Origin: Sediminibacterium sp.
Lineage (GTDB): Bacteria > Bacteroidota > Bacteroidia > B-17B0 > Aurantibacillaceae
Reading direction: 5' to 3'
DNA length: 51,720 bases
NCBI GenBank assembly: GCA_030054095.1
Contig: JASGCO010000030.1
Location: 1-51,720 of the forward strand
How positions within the stretch are numbered: position 1 is the stretch's first letter; each line of letters starts with the position of its first letter. The notes beneath the pieces were generated by a model. The model was not told the origin of the DNA, made no database searches, and worked only from the letters and a program-made list of their open reading frames with translations. Positions 1-8,687 of this stretch are shown piece after piece. The position numbers were made by a program, and so were the translations under genes.

Positions 1-711
1 GTACAGCAGTCCCGAGAAATCTTTCATTTTTCGCTGAGAAACAGGGATAGCTGCGCCTCCTTCCAGAAAAAGTACGCCTGAACGGCCTTTATTAAATTTT
101 TCTATTTTGTTTAGATTTACAATGAAACTATGGTGCGTTCTAACAAAGATACTATCGTTCAGCTGTTTTTCTATCTCGCCTATGGATTTGCTAATGGTTT
201 TTTTGCCGGAGGTTAAATGACAGAACGTATAGTTTCCGTTTGCTTCGAAAAAAATAATATCGTTATAGTCCACAAATTCCGTTTCATTATAATTGGTTAA
301 CAGAAACTTGTCTTTATTAGGGATATCGGGTTGCTTTTGAGGAAGCCGGGCATTAATTTTAGATTCAGCGCGTTTTACAGCAGAAATAAATTCGTTGGTA
401 TTGATGGGTTTAAGAAGGTAGTCTAATGCCTCAGTTTTAATGGCCTTAATAGCGTAATTATTATAAGCAGTCGTAAAAATCACTTCAAAATCCCAGTCTT
501 TTAACTCTGACAACACATCAAATCCAGACCCACCTTTGATATGAACGTCCAGAAAAACCAAATGCGGGTCATGATCCGAAATCAGTTTCAGGGATTTGTT
601 AACCGAATCTGCTATCCCACAAATAGTAATATCCGGAAAATTAGTTTCCAGCAGGCGTTTAATCAGATTCTGTCCTGTTATTTCGTCTTCTATTATTAGG
701 GCTTTTATCAT
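1..711 (-). CDS. LytTR-family response regulator (3' end beyond window)
   Basis: Cytoplasmic two-component response regulator, probably the partner of the kinase encoded just upstream. Translation from the ATG at 711 gives 237 codons to the left edge without a stop. The receiver domain (about residues 1-120) starts MIKALIIEDE with the acidic pocket, has the likely phospho-acceptor Asp near residue 55 in FLDVH, then FTTAY and the LLKP lysine. A LytTR DNA-binding domain follows (about 140-237), with the segments FFEANGNYTF, VRTHHSFIVNL and IPVSQRKM. The family is usually 235-255 residues, so only a few C-terminal residues should be missing. The start lies inside the kinase gene, overlapping by 53 bases, so the two are probably translationally coupled. 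The target genes cannot be read from the sequence. Confidence 0.93.
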   Translation of the reverse strand, partial: MIKALIIEDEITGQNLIKRLLETNFPDITICGIADSVNKSLKLISDHDPHLVFLDVHIKGGSGFDVLSELKDWDFEVIFTTAYNNYAIKAIKTEALDYLLKPINTNEFISAVKRAESKINARLPQKQPDIPNKDKFLLTNYNETEFVDYNDIIFFEANGNYTFCHLTSGKKTISKSIGEIEKQLNDSIFVRTHHSFIVNLNKIEKFNKGRSGVLFLEGGAAIPVSQRKMKDFSGLLY

Positions 712-3685
712 AATGTATTGGTATATCAATTATTGCAGTAGTTCCTTCGCTTTCACCACTTAATTCATCTTTTTTGTCAATAATCTCAAAATTCAGGTCT
801 ACCTCACTGATTTTTTTGAGAATATCTTTTTTATCAGAAATCAATCCTAAGCCCTTAGAGGTGTGTTTTTTAAAGGAAGCATTGATTTTCCTTGAAGCTT
901 CCCGTCCTATGCCATCATCATCAATTATACATCTTATACTTGTTCCGTTTATATATAATTTTACATGCAAATTACACAGATTTTCGGAATGCGCAATGCC
1001 GTGTTTTATGGCGTTTTCAACAAAGGGCTGTATAATATTTGTTGGTATAGAAATGTCCCTGATGGCCGGATCTATTTCCAGAAAGTAATTGAATTTATTA
1101 TTGAACCGGTATTTTTCCAGTTCCAGATAGTGCGTCAGAATTTCCGTTTCTTCACTGACTTTAATGCTGTCTTTGTCACTAAATTCAAGAAACCGTCTGA
1201 GTAGTACTGAGAAGTGGTCAATATATTTATCGGCGGCTTCAAAGTTGTGTTCACTGACACAGTATTTGATACTGTTAAGGCAGTTAAAAATAAAATGCGG
1301 ATTGATTTGTGCATGAAGCGCTTTTAGTTCTACCTGAGCAATTTTAGCTTCATACAGGTTTTTTTCTTCTGCAATCCGTCTGATAGACCTTATTCTCCAG
1401 GTGACAAGAAGTAGTCCGATAAGAAGAACGCTGCTCAATACGATTGATTTGAATGTAAGGGTTTCAGTAAAAGAAGGAGTTACCGTAAAACTGAATTCTT
1501 CAATTTTGTGATTATAGGCATTCGCATCTACTGCCCTGACTTTAAAAGTATAGTTGCCAGGAGGAAGTAAATGAAAGTGGGCTTCATTAATTGTGCTTGG
1601 AGTGCTCCAGCGATCATCAAGACCTTCTAACTTGTATTGATAATGAAGGTTGGTAGCCGGATCAAAGTTGTCAGCAAAAAAAGTAACACGTAGCGTATTG
1701 TTCTGGCTGCTAAACTCTATGAGGTCTGTTTTTAAAAATTTTAGTGAATCGTTGACAACAATATCTTCCACTTCGGTAACAGGAGAAACTACAGGGTTTT
1801 GTTTTACCATATTTAGATTAAGTTCCGAAAAGCCTTTAATGTTGGGAAAAAGCAAGGTGTTACTATCCAGAAAACAATAGTTAGGCATAAACCCTCCGTT
1901 AAATTCTTCAACCGCCAATCCGTGAAAGGTGTTATAATGCCATGGGATTAACAGATCAAGTTGCCGCTTAATGAATTTTTCGAGGAGTTGTTCGTTAATG
2001 GCGTAAAGCCCATTATTGCCAGTCATCCAGATAGTATTGTTCTTGTCTTTAACCATACAAAATACATCAGCAGGTAAAAGACAGCCTTTAAATTCATTGA
2101 TGTTTATCAACTGGTCATTTCTCAAAATAAAAATCCCTTTGCCGTAGGTGCCAAAAAGTAACATGCCGGATGCTGTTTTGTGAGTGCATCTTACATCTGC
2201 CACATTAAGCCCTTCACGAACACTGAAGTGAGAGATAACTTTCCGGTCTTTAATAAAGTAGATGTGCGATTTGCCAGCTGCAACAATAGTGGAGGTATCT
2301 AATTTTTTTAAAAAACTTATGCTGGTTTTTATTTCTGAAGAGTAATCTTTGACAATTTTCTTTTTCGAATTTAATAATGTCAGCCCGTCACTATGACCCG
2401 CCCAAATGGTATTACTGTCGCAATAAAGAAGATCATTAATGGAACCAGAGGAATTGATTCTTATATAATTGGCGTGCGACGGAGAAGTAGGAGTGCCACC
2501 AAAAATTATCTTACCATCATATTCCCCGTGCCACAACTCACCATTTACAAATTGAAAACAGGTATAGTCAGATTTAGTATCGTTGTGACGCGAAACTATC
2601 CCATGTTTATATGTAAAAAGACTGTTAGAAAGCGTTCCAAGGTATATGGTGCTATCAGGACCTTTAATAATAGAAGAACAACCCGCACTGACAAAACCAT
2701 TGGCATCAGTATAAGAATGAATGACATTCGGTTTTAAAACAAAGAGACCATCTGAATTGGTTCCAACCAGTAATTGTTTTTGTTCGTGGTGATAACTAAG
2801 ATTTCTGATATGCACTGTTTGCGCAGAGAGGTGAAGTTTTCTTAATCGTGAGCTTCCGTTAGGCAGGTAATATAAATGATGAAAGGTGCAGATAAAAAGA
2901 TTGCCAGATGGATCAGATGCTATGTTGTTGAAATTTAATGGGATAGAGTCTGGTTTTGTAAAAATGCAATCAAGATACAGCCCGTTTTTTGATGCTTCAA
3001 AAATTTTGTCTTTTTCAAGAATAAAGAGACGGCCATTAGCGCTTTCTGTTACTTGATCAATAGTTCCGCTTAAAGGATAACCTGCATAAACCCTCGAAGT
3101 ATCAGAAAATTTCTGATTAGTGTGATAAAGGTGATTATTGATGACGATGTAAATATGATTGGGAGTAACGTGCAGTCTAAGGTTTTGAATGGGATGCCGC
3201 CGTAATACATGTTTGGTGAATTTTTTAGTAGCTACGTTATAGCTGAACAGTTCGTTTGTACTACTAACAAAATAAATGGTGTTATGGTATTCCACCATTT
3301 GTTTAACTTTCCTGATTTCTGCCGGAAGGCGTAATGGGGAAACATTAGGGTATATCTGAAAACATCTTCCGTTGGCATTGGCAACAAAATGTTTTTCAGG
3401 GGAAGTGGTTTTTGCGATAAAATGATAAAATTTCGCGTTATCCGACTTTGAAAAGGGGATTTCAGAAAAGCGGCTCCCGTCGAATTTAACAATACCATTA
3501 AATGTATTAATCAGTATCCTGTTGTTCCGTATGTATAAAAGACTGTGTATACTGTTTTGTTTAAGCCCCTTTCTGGAATCAAATTGTATGGAAGTGAATT
3601 CAGGATGGGTTTGTGCAGAGGTAAACGACACAGGAAACAGTGCCAAAAGCAGGACAGTGAAGAGTATGATTCTCAATGGATTCAA
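659..3685 (-). CDS. Sensor histidine kinase with extracellular propeller, Y_Y_Y domain and LytS-type kinase
   Basis: Membrane sensor kinase of 1008 residues. A signal peptide (about 1-25, ending SFTSAQ) leads to a large periplasmic region of two-component-regulator propeller repeats, then a Y_Y_Y domain (about 668-728, with YQYKLEGLDDRW and LPPGNYTFKVRA), one membrane segment (about 743-766), a His_kinase domain with HAQINPHFIFNCLNSIKY (His797 is the likely phosphorylated residue), and an HATPase domain (VENAIKHG, then the DDDGIG nucleotide-binding motif). This is the architecture of Bacteroidota sensors for polysaccharides or other envelope signals; here the ligand is unknown. The start is TTG at 3685: the signal peptide begins there, no ATG is available and an in-frame stop lies a few codons upstream. 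The TTG overlaps the TGA of the HTH regulator gene, and the 3' end overlaps the response-regulator start. Confidence 0.93.
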   Translation of the reverse strand: MNPLRIILFTVLLLALFPVSFTSAQTHPEFTSIQFDSRKGLKQNSIHSLLYIRNNRILINTFNGIVKFDGSRFSEIPFSKSDNAKFYHFIAKTTSPEKHFVANANGRCFQIYPNVSPLRLPAEIRKVKQMVEYHNTIYFVSSTNELFSYNVATKKFTKHVLRRHPIQNLRLHVTPNHIYIVINNHLYHTNQKFSDTSRVYAGYPLSGTIDQVTESANGRLFILEKDKIFEASKNGLYLDCIFTKPDSIPLNFNNIASDPSGNLFICTFHHLYYLPNGSSRLRKLHLSAQTVHIRNLSYHHEQKQLLVGTNSDGLFVLKPNVIHSYTDANGFVSAGCSSIIKGPDSTIYLGTLSNSLFTYKHGIVSRHNDTKSDYTCFQFVNGELWHGEYDGKIIFGGTPTSPSHANYIRINSSGSINDLLYCDSNTIWAGHSDGLTLLNSKKKIVKDYSSEIKTSISFLKKLDTSTIVAAGKSHIYFIKDRKVISHFSVREGLNVADVRCTHKTASGMLLFGTYGKGIFILRNDQLININEFKGCLLPADVFCMVKDKNNTIWMTGNNGLYAINEQLLEKFIKRQLDLLIPWHYNTFHGLAVEEFNGGFMPNYCFLDSNTLLFPNIKGFSELNLNMVKQNPVVSPVTEVEDIVVNDSLKFLKTDLIEFSSQNNTLRVTFFADNFDPATNLHYQYKLEGLDDRWSTPSTINEAHFHLLPPGNYTFKVRAVDANAYNHKIEEFSFTVTPSFTETLTFKSIVLSSVLLIGLLLVTWRIRSIRRIAEEKNLYEAKIAQVELKALHAQINPHFIFNCLNSIKYCVSEHNFEAADKYIDHFSVLLRRFLEFSDKDSIKVSEETEILTHYLELEKYRFNNKFNYFLEIDPAIRDISIPTNIIQPFVENAIKHGIAHSENLCNLHVKLYINGTSIRCIIDDDGIGREASRKINASFKKHTSKGLGLISDKKDILKKISEVDLNFEIIDKKDELSGESEGTTAIIDIPIHYDKSPNNRRRNNRTESD

Positions 3686-4692
3686 TGGTTCTGCAAACTG
3701 GCAATAGATTGATCAATAGAGCGATACATTTTACTGAAGAATTGATAGCGTTGTTTTTCGGCCACGCCACTGATTAAAGTGCTCTTACGCTCCAGATTTT
3801 TAACCCAATGTTCCGTTTCTTCACAAAATTCGGGGTTAGTAGTGGTTAACGAATTTAATGTGTTAAAGGAAATATACGAATAACGGGCCTCTCCCATGAT
3901 GGCATAGATACAATTTGTTCCTAATACCACCTCACTGTTATATAACCGGTAGTTATCACTTTTGCCATCTGGTAATTTTGAACCGGTTTCGGCAAATTGC
4001 TGTACAACACCAATCATTTGTTTGTATTCTCCCAGCAACTCTAACGTTTGTTCACGTGTCAGAACACCGCTCTCAAAGTAAAAGAGAATTTGGCGCAGTC
4101 CGGTTAAAACTGTTTCCACGGTCCACACTTCCACACTTGGAATTTGCAGGTACGTTTTATAAATACCATGAGCCAGTTTGGTCAAATGGGGAGGAATTAT
4201 GCCATACGCAAATTTTTGATGTTGGTAATGCTCAATATTTAAAACACTCCTTTGCCAATAGAAAAGCTTGAATTCTGCCAATTTTTCATTAAAAAATGAG
4301 TAAAAAATGGGAATTTCTTCCGCTACATAATGAATGCGTTTCTGTTCAAAGGTCGTAATGCGATTAAGATGATTGTTTAAACGGGTCAGGTAGGTTTCAA
4401 AATTTTTCTCGCTATCGGTTAGCTTTGTATAGGCAAATGTAACGGTGTCTTTCTGATTGCTAAACACATCATCTATACTTAGTGCATACTGACGGGTGAG
4501 TTTATACACTTCATCAATACTGATTTCAGTTTCCCCGCGGATACGCCTGTACGCGCTATCGAGGCTAATACCAAGTACATCCGATAATTCTTCGGCCAAG
4601 CCAATTCCGGGGGGCAACACCTCCCTTAACTTGTCTATAAAATGATCCTGAATACTATTACTCTTCTCGTCTTTTCTTTGTTTCTGAGGCAT
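3682..4692 (-). CDS. HTH-type transcriptional regulator
   Basis: Predicted cytoplasmic DNA-binding protein of 336 residues. Residues about 29-75 form an XRE/Cro-like helix-turn-helix (GIGLAEELSDVLGISLDS, then AYRRIRGETEISIDEV), the rest being a long helical domain of unknown role. The frame is open up to 4776, but the ATG at 4692 (MPQKQRKDE) is preferred because the extra 28 residues are hydrophobic and unlike this family, and a purine-rich GGGGAG lies upstream of it. Its stop overlaps the TTG start of the sensor kinase, so regulator, kinase and response regulator are read as one coupled operon. It may autoregulate or add a second control layer to the two-component system. No enzymatic motif is visible. 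Confidence 0.8.
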   Translation of the reverse strand: MPQKQRKDEKSNSIQDHFIDKLREVLPPGIGLAEELSDVLGISLDSAYRRIRGETEISIDEVYKLTRQYALSIDDVFSNQKDTVTFAYTKLTDSEKNFETYLTRLNNHLNRITTFEQKRIHYVAEEIPIFYSFFNEKLAEFKLFYWQRSVLNIEHYQHQKFAYGIIPPHLTKLAHGIYKTYLQIPSVEVWTVETVLTGLRQILFYFESGVLTREQTLELLGEYKQMIGVVQQFAETGSKLPDGKSDNYRLYNSEVVLGTNCIYAIMGEARYSYISFNTLNSLTTTNPEFCEETEHWVKNLERKSTLISGVAEKQRYQFFSKMYRSIDQSIASLQNH

Positions 4693-4855
4693 ATTTTTTA
4701 GTATTGACTCCCCTATAAATCTAAGAATTTTTACGAAAAACGCCAATTTGAACAGATCAAGTTGCAAAAAACGCAAATACGGACAGGCGCTTAATCCAGA
4801 AGCATTGCGGTTTTGCGCAGCGTCCCGATTTCATAAAAAGAGACGCAAAAAGCCG

Positions 4856-4887
4856 TTGGGGTAGCACCTGTAAGCGGGGTAATTTTG
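4856..4887 (+). promoter_or_regulatory. Bacteroidota-type promoter (TTG-N21-TAATTTTG)
   Basis: A perfect TAnnTTTG -7 element (4880-4887) has a TTG at 4856-4858, 21 bases upstream, matching the Bacteroidota housekeeping-sigma pattern. It lies 20 bases before the ATG at 4908, so the predicted 5' leader is only about 16 nt. Strong match by eye; not experimentally shown. Confidence 0.7.
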
Positions 4888-4907
4888 TTGCAATAAAAAT
4901 CAATGAT

Positions 4908-6041
4908 ATGAAGAGGTTAAAAAATAGTATACTTAAAGGGCTTGCAGGGTGTTTTGCGCTGATTGGTCAGGCACAATCTCCCGTTGCATGGCAAAAAACA
5001 ACTGATCTTAAACAAAAGATTGCCATTTTGAATATTGACGCTAAACATGCAGCGTTTCATCCAAAGGTTTTGGGAAACATACTGCGTACAGAGGTAGAGC
5101 GTTTAGATTCGTTTGAGGTAATTGACCGGTACGACGCGGAATTTTTAGTGAAGCAGCACCAGATGAAACTCGATAGTTGTTTTGGAAAATTGTGTGCGCT
5201 TGAGGTGGCCGCACAACTTGGCGCTGATAAAGCGGTTACCGGAAACATAGATTATTACAGCAATAACCTTTCTCTTACGCTCCGGTTGATAGATGTAAAA
5301 AGTAAAGTTGTAGAACGCACTCAGGTAACCGAATACTTGTTTTTGCCCGATGAAATTAGTTCCATGTTGCGCCTGAGTATGCTGCAATTGTTTAATCGCC
5401 CCTATGATAAAGAGCTGCTGAAATCCATTACAAAACGAAACAATTATGAGAACACAATCAACAATAGTAATAAAGTAAGTGTACGGTTAAATGGCCCTAG
5501 AACAGGTTTTGCCTGTTTTTTTGGAGAAACCGCTGAAATTATCAACCAGTCGCGGCATGAAGGTGGGTTTGACGCGTATCCGCTCATGTTTCAATTTGGT
5601 TTTCAATACGAAAAGCAATACCTGAATGAGGGAAGTTATCAGGCTTTGGTAGAATTTTTACCAACGATAACGGGATTTAATCAAAATATTTTTATTCCAT
5701 CTGTCACCATTATGAATGGTTTTCGCGAAAACAGACACGGTTGGGAAATAGCGTTTGGCCCCACGTTCAGTCTTATAACTAAAGCCCATGGGTATTACGA
5801 TGCTGAGGGTAAATGGCGGCTTAATGCGGAATGGAAGGAAGCGCCGGACAAAAATCCGTTCCCTCAGGAGCAGCGCATAGACAGCAGAGGTATTCCGGAA
5901 CTTAATGCAGGTTTTGTTATCGCTGTTGGTAAAACAATTAAATCGGGGCGATTAAATATTCCGGTAAACGTTTACTATGTGCCATCTAAAGATGGTGGCA
6001 GAGCGGGAATGTCCTTCGGTTTCAATGCAAAACGATCCTGA
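4908..6041 (+). CDS. Exported protein with CsgG-like N-terminal domain
   Basis: Predicted envelope protein of 377 residues. An N-terminal signal peptide (residues about 1-22, ending LIGQAQ) is followed by a region resembling the CsgG/curli-assembly-like fold: KIAILNIDA, then VLGNILRTEVERLDSFEVID, QLGADKAVTGNIDYY and LTLRLIDVKSKVVERTQVTE (about 40-155). In that family such a domain occurs in periplasmic or outer-membrane assembly factors. The C-terminal half (about 190-377) alternates aromatic and polar residues and ends FGFNAKRS, consistent with beta strands, possibly a small barrel. It is transcribed away from the HTH regulator. Exact function unknown; the CsgG-like reading is by pattern only. 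Confidence 0.7.
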   Translation: MKRLKNSILKGLAGCFALIGQAQSPVAWQKTTDLKQKIAILNIDAKHAAFHPKVLGNILRTEVERLDSFEVIDRYDAEFLVKQHQMKLDSCFGKLCALEVAAQLGADKAVTGNIDYYSNNLSLTLRLIDVKSKVVERTQVTEYLFLPDEISSMLRLSMLQLFNRPYDKELLKSITKRNNYENTINNSNKVSVRLNGPRTGFACFFGETAEIINQSRHEGGFDAYPLMFQFGFQYEKQYLNEGSYQALVEFLPTITGFNQNIFIPSVTIMNGFRENRHGWEIAFGPTFSLITKAHGYYDAEGKWRLNAEWKEAPDKNPFPQEQRIDSRGIPELNAGFVIAVGKTIKSGRLNIPVNVYYVPSKDGGRAGMSFGFNAKRS

Positions 6042-6140
6042 TTTTACCGGATACCAGGCCCAGCGTATGTTTTGTTAAGTTTGAACCAACACTAACCGGG
6101 TCTGATAAATCAGGAAACTGTTAAACCCATGCCCCTGACT

Positions 6141-6207
6141 TCAGCCAGTTTGGCTGATGCGGAATACGGCACCCTTATCTCCGAAAGGGGATTCAATAGG
6201 GTGCCGT
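6141..6207. repeat. Two consecutive hairpins in intergenic DNA
   Basis: Between 6042 and 6311 there is no gene. A 7-bp perfect stem with a 3-base loop (6141-6157) is followed by a longer hairpin: 10 perfect pairs (6166-6175 with 6198-6207), an inner helix of 6 pairs including one G-T (6177-6182 with 6187-6192), and a GAAA tetraloop (6183-6186). No T-run follows, so these do not look like simple terminators. They could be mRNA 3'-end stabilisers or a small structured RNA. Confidence 0.6.
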
Positions 6208-6311
6208 TCCCGGGGTCCATTCATAAAGTATAAAAGGCCTGCCAATAACAGTAAAATAAAAAATGGTGTTGGATACATGACGCCAATTAATCTAAAATTA
6301 AATCTATCAAT

Positions 6312-6878
6312 ATGAAAGCAATACCTTATGTGTTAACCTATAGCCGTTTGTTAATGGCAATGCTGTTTATCCTGATTGCATTATTTAAACCATTTCAAGA
6401 TCCTTATCTGGTAGTGTGGATTTTGATAGCAGGTATCACTACCGATATTTTTGATGGGGTAATTGCTCGCTGGCTTAAGATGGACACTGTACCCTTACGT
6501 CAACTTGATAGCAAGATAGATACGGTGTTTTGGTTCTCGCTTATTTATGCCATTGTTGTTTTACGCCCGGATTTTGTAAAAGAATATGCCGGAGCCATTT
6601 TTACATTGGTCGTGTTCGAAATAATAGTTCAAATAACCGGTTATTTTAAATTCAGTCGTAGCCTGGCGTTGCATACACACGCGGCTAAAGTTTGGGCGAT
6701 ACTACTTACCGTTACCATTATACAAGTACTGATTGGAGTACATGCCACCTTTTGGTTCCGCATATCGTTTTTGTGGGGTATTCTGGTTCAGATCGAAGTG
6801 ATGGCAATCATATTAAAACTGAGAACTTATCGAGCAGATATTCCTTCGGTATTTCAACTGGGTACCACTCCGTCGTAA
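6312..6878 (+). CDS. CDP-alcohol phosphatidyltransferase family protein
   Basis: Integral membrane enzyme of 188 residues that should transfer a phosphoryl alcohol group from a CDP-linked donor, as in phospholipid head-group synthesis (PgsA, PssA and relatives). The family signature D-x2-DG-x2-AR-x8-G-x3-D-x3-D is visible at about residues 46-70 as DIFDGVIARW, then RQLDSKID. All four aspartates are present, but the conserved glycine is replaced by leucine. Hydrophobic segments flank the motif on both sides, giving about five or six membrane spans. Length fits small PgsA-like members. The substrate cannot be named. A strong hairpin terminator follows. Confidence 0.88.
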   Translation: MKAIPYVLTYSRLLMAMLFILIALFKPFQDPYLVVWILIAGITTDIFDGVIARWLKMDTVPLRQLDSKIDTVFWFSLIYAIVVLRPDFVKEYAGAIFTLVVFEIIVQITGYFKFSRSLALHTHAAKVWAILLTVTIIQVLIGVHATFWFRISFLWGILVQIEVMAIILKLRTYRADIPSVFQLGTTPS

Positions 6879-6958
6879 GAAAGGAGTAGATAACAGAATG
6901 AAAGAATAAACAACAACATAACCAACAAACAAAAAACAAAGGTGCATCTAAGTAAAAG

Positions 6959-6991
6959 CCCGGCATTGGTAAGAAATGCCGGGTTTGTTTT
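6959..6991 (+). terminator. Intrinsic terminator after the phosphatidyltransferase gene
   Basis: A 9-bp perfect GC-rich stem (6959-6967 with 6975-6983) with a 7-base loop is followed by TTTGTTTT. It sits between convergent genes and probably ends the plus-strand transcript. On the minus strand it could also act on the cdd transcript. Confidence 0.85.
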
Positions 6992-7015
6992 AAAGCACGT
7001 CCTTTTGAGGAGTAA

Positions 7016-7528
7016 TTATTTTAATATGGAGGCGTTGAACAATAATGGAAGCAGAGAACTAATGCTGTTTACAACATATACGGCGCCTTTTTCCCCACTC
7101 ATAATGATACGGATAGGTTTTCCTGATCTCAATTCATATTCCGCAATGGATTGTCTGCAGGCTCCGCATGGCGTAACCGGTTCCAGTACAGGTTTAATGA
7201 TTGATTTACAAGAAATGGCAATTGATTTTACGGCCACGTTCGGATAAAGCGCTCCGGCCTGAAAAATGGCAACCCTTTCGGCACAGAGTCCCGAAGGATA
7301 AGCGGCATTTTCCTGATTGTTCCCCAGAATAATTTTCCCATTCTGCAGCCGTACCGCAGCCCCAACCTGAAAATGAGAATAGGGAGCGTAGGCGTTTTTT
7401 ACAGCTAGTTTAGCTTTAGCTAGCAGAAGCTGATCATTTTTAGGTAATTTTTCCGCAGAAGCATATACTTCTATTTCAGTACGCACCATTAAGGTATGTT
7501 TATCAGGTATGCGCGACACTTTAGCCAT
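7016..7528 (-). CDS. cdd: Cytidine deaminase
   Basis: Cytoplasmic zinc enzyme of pyrimidine salvage, deaminating cytidine and deoxycytidine to uridine and deoxyuridine. The 170-residue product has the diagnostic motifs of the homotetrameric type: the substrate-binding region YAPYSHFQVGAAV (about 50-62), the first zinc ligand and catalytic Glu in SGLCAERVAIF (about 79-89), and the other two zinc cysteines in TPCGACRQ (about 117-124). It is about 30 residues longer than the Bacillus form because of an N-terminal extension. ATG start at 7528. It is separated from the upstream sugar-kinase gene by a terminator, so it is probably transcribed on its own. Confidence 0.95.
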   Translation of the reverse strand: MAKVSRIPDKHTLMVRTEIEVYASAEKLPKNDQLLLAKAKLAVKNAYAPYSHFQVGAAVRLQNGKIILGNNQENAAYPSGLCAERVAIFQAGALYPNVAVKSIAISCKSIIKPVLEPVTPCGACRQSIAEYELRSGKPIRIIMSGEKGAVYVVNSISSLLPLLFNASILK

Positions 7529-7539
7529 TACTATAAATG

Positions 7540-7581
7540 TACAAAAAACAAAGCAGGATGAAATGCTTTTCCATCCTGCTT
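7540..7581 (-). terminator. Intrinsic terminator after the PfkB kinase gene
   Basis: A 10-bp perfect stem (7551-7560 with 7572-7581) with an 11-base loop. On the minus strand it is followed by a T-rich run (the A-rich stretch 7540-7550 on the plus strand). It lies 16 bases past the kinase stop codon and upstream of cdd. Confidence 0.82.
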
Positions 7582-7597
7582 CACAAAAATTATCAAG

Positions 7598-8521
7598 TTA
7601 AACCAGTGAAATATCGAACTGAACCAGATCAACAAATTCCTGAACCCGTTCCTCTACGTCTTCCTGTGAAAGACCGATAAGGCGCTCAGTTCCGAATTTT
7701 TCAACAGTAAAACTGGCCATAGCACTACCAAAAATAATGGCGCGTTTCATATTTTCAAAGCTGATATCTTTGGTTTTGGCCAGATAGCCAATAAAGCCAC
7801 CCGCAAAACTGTCGCCGGCACCAGTAGGGTCGTACACTTCTTCAAGTGGTAAGGCAGGGGCAAAGAATACTTCTTCTTTATTGAATAATAATGCGCCATG
7901 TTCTCCTTTTTTAATAACCAGAACTTTAGGGCCCATGCTCAGAATTTTTTGTGCCGCTTTTACGAGCGAATATTCACCTGATAACTGACGAGCTTCCGAA
8001 TCATTAATAGTTAATACATCAATCATGGAAAGCGTTTTCAGTAACTCGTCCATGCTGGTGTCCATCCAGAAATTCATGGTATCCAAAACAATAAGTTTAG
8101 GACGTTTGGTTAGCTGTGCCAACACTTTTTGCTGAATCAACGGCATCAGGTTGCCCAACATTAAGAAATCAGGCTCCTTATAGTCATCCGGAACAACAGG
8201 GTCAAAAGTCGCCAAAACGTTTAACTGTGTATCTAATGTATCGCGGGTATTTAAATCGTTATGGTATTTTCCGGCCCAAAAGAAGGATTTTTCACCTTGT
8301 TTTATCTGTAAACCATCCAGTTTAACACCTTGTGATTTCAGGGTATCCAAAAAACTGTTCGGAAAATCGTCTCCCACAACACTCACCAATTGAATATTTT
8401 TATAAAAATAGGAAGCGGCTAAACCAATATAAGAGGCGGCACCTCCTACAATTTTATCCGTTTTCCCGAAGGGGGTTTCAATAGCGTCAAAAGCCACTGT
8501 TCCAACCACTAAAAGGCTCAT
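7598..8521 (-). CDS. PfkB-family carbohydrate kinase
   Basis: Cytoplasmic ATP-dependent sugar or nucleoside kinase of the ribokinase/PfkB family, 307 residues, the usual length. Visible features are the N-terminal glycine-rich substrate loop (VGGAASYIGLAASYF, about 26-40), the central NDSEARQLSG segment, VLVIKKGEHGALL, and the C-terminal PfkB signature DPTGAGDSFAGGFIGYLA, whose GAGD holds the catalytic base and anion hole. The substrate is not evident; ribose, fructose or adenosine-type activities are all possible. ATG at 8521, a divergent promoter to the tRNA just upstream, and a clear terminator downstream indicate a single-gene unit. Confidence 0.9.
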   Translation of the reverse strand: MSLLVVGTVAFDAIETPFGKTDKIVGGAASYIGLAASYFYKNIQLVSVVGDDFPNSFLDTLKSQGVKLDGLQIKQGEKSFFWAGKYHNDLNTRDTLDTQLNVLATFDPVVPDDYKEPDFLMLGNLMPLIQQKVLAQLTKRPKLIVLDTMNFWMDTSMDELLKTLSMIDVLTINDSEARQLSGEYSLVKAAQKILSMGPKVLVIKKGEHGALLFNKEEVFFAPALPLEEVYDPTGAGDSFAGGFIGYLAKTKDISFENMKRAIIFGSAMASFTVEKFGTERLIGLSQEDVEERVQEFVDLVQFDISLV

Positions 8522-8546
8522 AATAAAGATTTTTTAAAAATTTGAG

Positions 8547-8554
8547 CAAAGATA
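8547..8554 (-). promoter_or_regulatory. -7 element (TATCTTTG) for the PfkB kinase gene
   Basis: Perfect TAnnTTTG on the minus strand, 26 bases before the kinase ATG. No well-placed -33 TTG was found. It directly abuts the TTG of the divergent tRNA promoter, so the two may compete for polymerase. Confidence 0.55.
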
Positions 8555-8585
8555 TTGTTTATTTCCAAAATGTGATGTATTTTTG
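8555..8585 (+). promoter_or_regulatory. Promoter for tRNA-Asn (TTG-N20-TATTTTTG)
   Basis: TTG at 8555-8557 and a perfect TAnnTTTG at 8578-8585, spacer 20. The tRNA 5' end is 18 bases past the -7 element, leaving a precursor leader of about 14 nt. Confidence 0.75.
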
Positions 8586-8603
8586 CCGTCCCTAAAGGGA
8601 AAT

Positions 8604-8677
8604 TCCTCCTTAGCTCAGCTGGTTAGAGCACATGACTGTTAATCATGGGGTCCCTGGTTCGAGCCCAGGAGGGGGAG
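8604..8677 (+). tRNA. tRNA-Asn (anticodon GTT)
   Basis: A complete 74-base cloverleaf can be folded by hand. The acceptor stem pairs 8604-8610 with 8670-8676 (one G-T). The D arm contains AGCTGGTTAGA. The anticodon stem CATGA/TCATG encloses the loop CTGTTAA with GTT at 8638-8640. The T arm is CCTGG/CCAGG around TTCGAGC. The discriminator is G at 8677, and the CCA end is not encoded (CAA follows), so it must be added after transcription. It has its own promoter and terminator and stands alone. Confidence 0.97.
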
Positions 8678-8687
8678 CAAAAAATAA

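Noticed and set aside
4693..4776. Longer start for the HTH regulator
   Set aside because: The extra 28 residues are hydrophobic, are not followed by a cleavage site and are unusual for a cytoplasmic regulator.
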